From NCBI GenBank assembly GCA_026120185.1, contig JANUWF010001640.1:434001-498000 (forward strand): a stretch of 64,000 bases of DNA, read 5' to 3'. Source of the stretch: Voacanga thouarsii. Its lineage: Eukaryota; Streptophyta; Magnoliopsida; Gentianales; Apocynaceae. This document shows positions 57,766-64,000 of the stretch, one piece after another. The stretch's first letter is position 1, and every line of letters starts with the position of its first letter. Under the pieces are notes generated by a model that was not told the origin of the DNA, made no database searches, and saw only the letters and a list, made by a program, of their open reading frames with translations. Both the position numbers and the translations under genes were made by a program.

Positions 57766-59640
57766 TTTTTGCCCTGAACCGAGAAGAAGTCGGAGCGGAT
57801 GCCGCCGTGATCGAAGGTAATCTTTCTATCCAAGGTTGTCTTGTTAATGTTCTGATAGATCCAGGATCCACACACTCTTATGTAAGTAAAGTATGTGCTT
57901 AACGTCTGGGCTGGGAAGGAAATGAGCTACCTTATACCCTAATAGTTAGTTCCCCCTTGGGAAAGGTGGTGGAAGCAGGCAAGAAAATGGGAAGTTGTGG
58001 AGTTGAGGTTGGGAAGGAGATTCTCGAGGCTGACCTTATAATCCTAGCCATAGACGGTTATGACTTGATCTTGGGCATGGACTGGTTGTCGAAGCACGGA
58101 GCTCGTGTGGACAGCAAGACTAAGACGGTGCAGTTTGTGAGACCTGGACGAGATGTAATTGAATTCAATAGCAAGCGAACGAAGGAACTGAAATTTCTTA
58201 TTGCTGGAGCTAAAGCCCGGAAGTTTCTCAAGAAGGGATGTGCAGGATACTTGACCTATCTCCTAAACAAACCAAAGGATCAGTGTACCTTGGAAAGTAC
58301 GGAGGTGGTGAAAGACTTTTCGGATGTGTTCCCTACGGAGCTCACTTCCCTACCCCTTGAACGGGAAGTTGAGTTCACCGTGGATCTAATTCCCAGAGCA
58401 GAACCGGTATCCAGAACCCCCTATTGGATGGCACCAACAGAGTTGAAGGAGTTGAAGGAGCAATTTGAAGAACTACTAAGGCAAGGCTACATTCGGTCGA
58501 GTACGTCACCGTGGGGAGCCCCGGTGTTGTTTGTCAAGAAGAAAGATGGAACCTTGAGTCTATGTATCGATTATTGGGGACTGAACAATCTAACGATCAA
58601 GAATAAATACCCTCTACCCATGATCGATGAGTTGTTTGATCAACTGCAAGGCGCTGCTTGTTTCTCGAAATTGGACCTACGGCAATGATACTATCAGGTG
58701 AGGATCAAAGAAGAAGACATTCCTAAGACTGCATTCAACACGCAGTATGGCCATTACGAATTTGTAGTACTGCCGTTCGGTGTAACCAACGCACCGGTGG
58801 TCTTCATGGATTTGATGCATCGCATTTTTCAACCATACTTGGACAAATTCGTGGTTATATTCATCGATGACATTTTGATCTACTCCAAAGATCCGGAGGA
58901 CCACGTGGAGCACTTAAGATTGGTCCTAGAGAAGCTGAGGGAATTCAGACTTTACGCTAAGTTCAGTAAGTGTGAGTTTTGGCTGAGCTCAGTGTCTTTC
59001 CTTGGTCAAGTGATATCCAAGGAGGGGATCAAGGTGGACCCTACTAAGGTAGAAGCCGTAGCTAATTGGAAACAACCGGAGAACATTACCCAGATACGAA
59101 GTTTCCTTGGGTTGGCCGGGTACTATTGGCGTTTCATTAAAAATTTCTCCACTTTAGCTTCACCGATGACACGACTGTTGAAGAAAGATGTCGTTTTTGC
59201 TTGGGGTGAGAAGTGCGAGAAGAGCTTCCAAGAACTTAAGAGGAGGTTGATTTCCGCACCCGTACTGAGTCTGCCCGAGGCTGATAAGCCCTATGCACTC
59301 TATACAGATGCATCCAAGGAAGGACTAGGAGCTGTACTAATGCAGGAAGGGAAGGTCATAGCCTATGCATCTAGGAAGCTAAAGCCGCACGAAGTTAATT
59401 TTCCCACGCATGACCTAGAGCTAGCAACTATAGTGTTCGCCTTGAAGAAATGGCGACATTACTTGTATGGTGGACAATACGAGGTTTTTACGGACCATAA
59501 GAGTTTGAAGTACATCTTCACGCAAAAGGACTTGAATCTCCGGCAGCGTAGGTGGATGGAGTTCCTGGAAGAATATAAGTGCCCTATTAACTATCATCCG
59601 GGTAAAGCGAATGTGGTAGCAGACGCTCTAAGTCGGAAGG
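57766..59640 (+). pseudogene. pol: Protease, reverse transcriptase and RNase H of element D
   Basis: The protease shows VLIDPGSTHSYVSK and [13 protein letters not shown], with a TAA at about 57901 between them. RT reads through [18 protein letters not shown] and SKLDLRQ, and TGA at 58686 interrupts where A has Gly. From 58698 it is open through FIDD (58860-58871), [12 protein letters not shown], and RNase H with [22 protein letters not shown] and [13 protein letters not shown]. The remaining lesions are single stops in otherwise good sequence. Confidence 0.93.
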
Positions 59641-61190
59641 TGAAAATGGCACACTTGAGAATACAGGAGGTGTTGGCAGTCCAGGATATCCTGGAGAAAG
59701 AGGCACAAGTGCAAAAGGGGAAGATTTGTGTGAGCAACCTGACCCTGAAACCCGATCTGGACCAGGAAATTGTATCAGGTCAACAGGGCAGCACAGAATT
59801 TCAAACTTTCAGGGATAAAGAGATCGCGAGAGGAGGAGGCGATTTACGAACCGATGAGAAAGGGGTATTGTACTTTCGGGACTGGATTTCTGTACCGGAC
59901 ATCCAAGACTTAAGGAAGAGGATACTGGACGAAGCGCACAAGAGCAAATACACCATACACCCTGGGGAGGTAAAGATGTACTAAGACTTAAAGAGGAAAT
60001 ATTGGTGGGCTGGAATGAAGAGGGATGTAGTTCAGCATGTGTCAACCTGCCTGACATGCCAGAAGGTTAAGATGGAGCATAAGAAGTCTGCAGGTTTACT
60101 GCAACCATTACTGATTCTCGAATGAAAATGGGAAGAAGTGACCATGGACTTTGTGACTGGCCTTCCGATGACCAAGTCACACAAATATACGATCTGGGTG
60201 GTAGTGGACCAATTGACCAAGACAGTGCATTTCATACCGGTAAACGTAAGGGACTCGATGGAAAAGTTGGCTCAGACATATACCCGAGAAATTGTAAGGT
60301 TGCATGGTGTACCGTCGAGCATCGTATCGGATAGGGACCCTAGATTCACTTCAAGGTTCTGGGGTAAGTTCCAGGAGTCCTTGGGCACGACCCTGAAATT
60401 CAGCACCTCTGCTCATCCGCCAACAGACGATCAATCCGAAAGAGTCATTCAGATACTGGAAGACATACTCCGAGCATGTATCTTGGACTTTGGAGATAAG
60501 TGGATTGAATCTTTATCGCATGCGGAGTTAGCATATAACAACAGCTATCAGGCGTCGATCGGAATGGCGCCGTACGAAGCACTGTACGGGCGAAGATGCC
60601 AAGTACCGATATACTGGGGATGGACAGAAGAAGGGAACGTTAAAAAGACTGGTGAAGTATGCATTCAGGAGATGACGGACAAGATTAAGTTAATTCGGGA
60701 AAGGCTAAGGGCAGCGCAAAGTAGACAGAAAAGTTATGCAGACACTAGGAGGAGGGAATTAGAGTTCCAAGTAGGTGACCGTGCATTCTTGAAGTTGACT
60801 CCTAATAGAGGAATCCTGAAACATCCGAGGGGAGGGAAGTTGAGTCCTAGGTACTTGGGACCATTCCCGATATTGGAGAAAATTGGACTGGTTGCCTACC
60901 GACTGGATCTGCCTGATGGCCTAACCAGGATGCATGACGTATTCCATGTCTCTCAGTTGAAAAGGTACAATCCCAATCCGAGTCATGTACTCAATGAGGA
61001 ACCACTGGAGTTGCAACCCAATCTGAGTTATGTGGAGAGACCCGTCAAGATCTTGGAGCGGAGTATTAAGACGCTCCGAAACAAGCAGATACCCATGGTG
61101 AAGATACTTTGGGATCATCATGGAGCACAGGATGCAATGTGGGAAACAGAGGAATGGTTAAGACGGAAGTATCCGGGTATGCTCGAAGCA
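59641..61190 (+). pseudogene. pol: Integrase and chromodomain of element D
   Basis: The zinc end has HPGEVKMY then TAA at 59982, followed by CLTCQKVKMEH. TGA at about 60123 precedes the long open frame from 60138. The core has VVVDQLTKTVHF, VSDRDPRFTSRFW and DDQSERVIQ. The C-terminal domain has PRYLGPFPILEKIG and VFHVSQLKRY. A chromodomain-like end near 61032-61181 reads ILERSIKTLRNKQIPMVK, ILWDHHG and WETEEWLRRKYP. Chromodomains of this class are known to guide integration to heterochromatin. Confidence 0.93.
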
Positions 61191-61207
61191 ATGCCGTGGG
61201 GCAATCG

Positions 61208-61282
61208 ACGAAGCAGGAGTTTTGTATTTCAGAGATTGGTTGTATATACCTAGAGAACATCAATTGAAAGATAGAATTTTAG
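61208..61282 (+). pseudogene. pol: Scrap of element C pol (copy 2)
   Basis: CAGGAGTTTTGTATTTCAGA onward matches C copy 1 at about 35527-35600, the region before the integrase zinc end. It is what remains of the second C internal region on this side of D. Confidence 0.75.
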
Positions 61283-61321
61283 ACTGTATGTTGCTGAAGT
61301 TGGACAACCCCATATCCTAAG

Positions 61322-62058
61322 TAAGAGTGAGTCTTCTGGCAAGAGGCCACCACCAGAAGATGAACTCAACTTGGAGAAGCGACAATACTACTTAGTCATG
61401 CGGGTCCGAGCTAGCAAGTTTCAGTCATGTGGACTGTGTGTTGTCAGAGTGGACAACCGGTTTTGTTTGGGTGTAGAAAAGGAGGAGTATCTTACCCGGT
61501 AGACCGTACACCTACCTTTTGTCAGTCTGCACAAAGTGTGGCATTCTGACCGTTGTATGGACATGGGGCCCAACGTGTGGTGCCTATGGCTGCCTATTTG
61601 AGTGGTTGTATTTATTGTGCACTTGTATGGTTTGAAAAAAAGGAAAACACCACTCTTTATTTTAACTTTATTTATTACTTGCCAGCATTTTCTCTTATGA
61701 AATGTTTCAACTTGCATACATGAACTGTTTTACCTAAACATTCAGGTCACAGACGGACTTACTAAGATGTTTATCTCATCACCCTTTTTACCATGATTTC
61801 AGGTCGATCCTGCTGTGGGGATGAGTAGCTAGTTATTACCTGCTTTGGAAGATACTGTGTTATTTATTTTAGGTAATAATTTGAGATATGAGAGTAAATA
61901 ATTTATTTTGGATTTGTTCTTGAATTTTTAGGGTGTATTATGTTTTAATTTCAAAATATTGTTTTATTTTTGTTGTGTGTCCTAGTTATAAAGACCTCTT
62001 GTCCTTTGGACGAGGCAACATCCCCAGCCTTGTTGGGCTTAGGTTGTTGGGTGTTATA
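61322..62058 (+). mobile_element. LTR_C3, 5'-truncated LTR closing composite C
   Basis: It matches LTR_C1 from about 30724 to its end and finishes TGTTATA (CA mutated to TA) next to GGATA. About 39 bases (61283-61321) between it and the pol scrap match neither clearly. The start of the ORF at 61933 is LTR sequence and its end is copia0. Confidence 0.88.
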
Positions 62059-62063
62059 GGATA

Positions 62064-63193
62064 TGCCCTGGAAACAGCGGCATACATTCTGAACTCGGTA
62101 CCTTCTAAGTTAGTACCTAGGTCTCCCTATGAGATATGGACTGGGCGTCAGCTAAATATGAATCATCTCAGGATATAGGGTTATCCAGCTTATGTACTAG
62201 TCTAGGGAGACAAGTTTGATCCAAGATCAAAATTATGCTATTTTTTTGGGTATCCAAAAGAGATAAATGATGGTTATTTTTATCATTCTAAGGAGCAGAA
62301 AGTACTTGTAAGTACCAATGCTAGATACTTAGAGGATGATCAGAGTACTTCCACAAAAGGTTCAACTACGTTGGAACTTGAGGAGAAGTTATCTTCGGAA
62401 TCAACTTTTTCTGACCTGATTCTGGAACAAGAAGAGGCACAGCCTCAAGAGCCTGTACAATTAGAGCCTTGTCATAGTGGGAGAGTGTCTAGGGTTCTGA
62501 AGAGATGGACTGGAGAAGTTTTCGAGCTAGTCTCCGACCATCAGGAACAAGACCCTACTAGATACAAGGAGGCTATTGCTTGAGCCGATGCAAATTTATG
62601 GCATGAAGCAATGGAAGCGGAGATTGAGTCTATGTACATCAACTAGGTTTGGGATCCTGTAGCTTCACCTGAAGAGATAAAACCCATTGGGTGTAAGTGG
62701 GTATACAAGAGAAAGAGGGAAGTGGATAGGAAGGTGGAAACCTTCAAAGCTAGGCATGTGGCAAAAGGGTATACTCAGAAAGAGGGAATCGATTATGAGG
62801 AAACCTTTTCCTCGATGGTCATGCTTAAGTCCATGCGTATCCTCCTTGCCATCGCATGTCATTTTGTCTACGAGATATGGCAAATGAATGTCAAGATGGC
62901 ATTTTTAAATGGCCATCTTAGCGAAGACATCAATATATCCCAATCGGAAGGCTTTATTGCTGAAAGCCAAGAATATATGATTTGTAAGCTTAAGAAGTCC
63001 ATTTATGGACTTAACCAGGCATTAATAGCATGGATCATTCATTTTGACGAGACTGTAAAGTCTTACTGTTTTATTTAAAACGAGGATGAATCTTGCATGT
63101 ACAGGAAATTTGAAGGCATTGTTGTGATTTTTCTTGTCTTGTATGTGGATGACATTCTATTCATTGGAAATGATGTAAGGTCAGTTAAAGGAA
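62064..63193 (+). pseudogene. pol: copia0 integrase end and reverse transcriptase, 3' piece
   Basis: It continues the frame from 2452: ALETAAYILNSVPSKL and SPYEIWTGRQLNMNHLRI, end of the integrase core. A linker (ending LILEQEEAQPQEPVQLEP) follows, then RT with PIGCKWVYKRK, FKARHVAKGYTQ, EGIDYEETFS, WQMNVKMAFLNGHL and YVDD (63142-63153). Stops occur at about 62176, 62581, 62644 and 63076. The sequence leaves copia near 63194; the rest of RT and RNase H are not in the window. Confidence 0.9.
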
Positions 63194-64000
63194 TGGAAAC
63201 AGAAAAAACATAGGGCATATAGCGAAAGCGAACATAAAAAACTGGAAAAACACAATAGAGGATTCCAGGTTAGGGTTGGCGCCGGGTTCGGCTGCCCTAG
63301 CCCGCACCGGTTGCGCCCTATCCAAATCCCGAGTTGTTAAAATTTTTACCTCTCCTTCTGGTTCTCAAAGGTGGTTGGACCGGAATGTGCGCAACCAGGG
63401 TGGTGTGCTGGTAGATGCCTCTGGTGCGATTCCTGCAAGCCTCTTACTCTGCCTTTGCATGTATGTGAACATCGAACTCTCGGTTTTCCAATATATGGCC
63501 TGCCCAACTACCGTTTGGTGAACAACTAATAGGTTAGGGAATTTTCCTGGAGAAAGAGAGAGACACCTGGCCTTTTACAGAGAAGAAACTATCTCTTAGA
63601 GTGTGTGTTCTATAACAACGACGTTATTTCCAATCCTCCTATTCAACCTAAATAAAACCCTAGGTTAAACTGGACTGGGCCATTGGACTCTTAGTTTAAC
63701 CTTTTAGGCTTAATTAATTATTCTAATTAGAACCAACCTAATGGCCCAATTAATAATTAATTTTTCAGCCCAAATAAACTAGTCCAATTAATAAGCCTAT
63801 ATTAGTTTAGTCCCAGGTTAATCTTTAATTATTCAAACTGGGCTAAAGCCCTGAATAATTAATTAACCCACTAAACTATTTTAAATAATTCTCTCTCTCC
63901 ATGGACCTTTATTTTATTCTAGCCCAATAATTAAATCAGACTATTTAAATAAAATAAATTCTATTAAATTTAACATCAATTCCTTAGCCCTTATTGTAAT
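63194..64000. other. Unclassified repeat entering from the right edge
   Basis: Copia coding similarity stops near TGGAAACAG at 63194. What follows has no credible gene; the 81-codon ORF at 63276-63521 has no recognisable motif. Many AATTAATT and GCCCAA motifs and a TG start fit the end of an LTR, possibly antisense copia, but the other end lies outside the window. Confidence 0.35.

Larger units (their letters stand above)
42997..61207 (+). mobile_element. Ty3/gypsy element D (5' LTR to chromodomain, 3' LTR lost), split by copia E
   Basis: It consists of 5' LTR 42997-46400, primer site, acidic ORF, gag interrupted by E, and pol through the chromodomain; the polypurine tract and 3' LTR are missing. 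The LTR is shorter (3404 bp) and its sequence unlike A, B and C except for the ends and a few signals, so it is a separate lineage. Its pol is the least damaged of the gypsy copies. The right edge near 61190-61210 joins C pol sequence through a complex junction. Confidence 0.88.

Noticed and set aside
61247..61251. ACCTA at 61247 as the right target repeat of element D
   Set aside because: It matches D's left ACCTA, but it lies inside C pol sequence and D has no 3' LTR next to it, so the match is probably chance.
62057..62178. ORF 61933-62178 as a single gene
   Set aside because: Its first half is LTR_C3 and its second half copia0 integrase; the insertion boundary runs through it.
63276..63521. 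81-codon ORF near the right edge
   Set aside because: No recognisable domain, no conserved neighbour, and it lies in probable repeat sequence.
1..64000. Host protein-coding genes, CRISPR arrays, rRNA genes
   Set aside because: Every long or motif-bearing ORF belongs to a retrotransposon; no direct-repeat/spacer array or rRNA-like sequence was seen.

Overview
The window looks like repeat-rich nuclear DNA of a flowering plant. It consists almost entirely of LTR retrotransposons nested inside one another. I find no host gene, rRNA gene, genuine tRNA gene or CRISPR array. The plant assignment rests on chromodomain-bearing Ty3/gypsy elements with very long LTRs (about 3.4-4.3 kb, Tekay-like), initiator-Met tRNA primer sites, and an Angela/BARE-like Ty1/copia element with a long leader. 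The species cannot be told.

Layout. The outermost host is an old copia element (copia0) on the + strand. Only an integrase piece (2254-2452) and an integrase-to-RT piece (62064-63193) remain. An antisense LTR of gypsy family D (1-2253, running off the left edge) interrupts it. A 59.6-kb composite, C (2453-62058), splits it again with target duplication GGATA. C is LTR-internal-LTR-internal(partial)-LTR(partial). Its first LTR (2453-31459) holds a solo LTR, B (3802-28564, target duplication ATTGC). B is itself split by a second LTR-internal-LTR-internal-LTR(partial) composite, A (7400-27816, target duplication CAGTA/CTGTA). C's complete internal region is 31460-36852. C's second LTR (36853-42577) carries a copia-type solo LTR, F (38515-40035). 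C's second internal region is split by gypsy element D (42997 to about 61207), whose gag is broken by antisense copia element E (48362-57469, target duplication TTCTA). C ends in a pol scrap and a partial LTR (61208-62058). An unclassified repeat begins near 63194.

How the genes work together. Each gypsy element has LTR, primer site, an acidic ORF ahead of gag, then gag-protease-RT-RNase H-integrase-chromodomain, a purine tract and LTR. All copies carry stops or frameshifts. D is the least decayed gypsy copy and has the only fully open acidic ORF. E encodes gag-protease-integrase-RT-RNase H on the minus strand with a few frameshifts.

Most unusual signals. (1) The LTRs of A, B, C and D share an exon-like block of about 53-57 nt between an AG and a GTAAG site. 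Together with a TAG just before the acidic ORF, this suggests LTR-promoted transcripts with two introns that splice out the primer site. (2) Each LTR has a tRNA-like A-box/B-box pair near its 5' end. (3) The acidic pre-gag ORF carries motifs resembling SUMO-interacting motifs. All three are read by eye from the sequence and need computation or RNA data.
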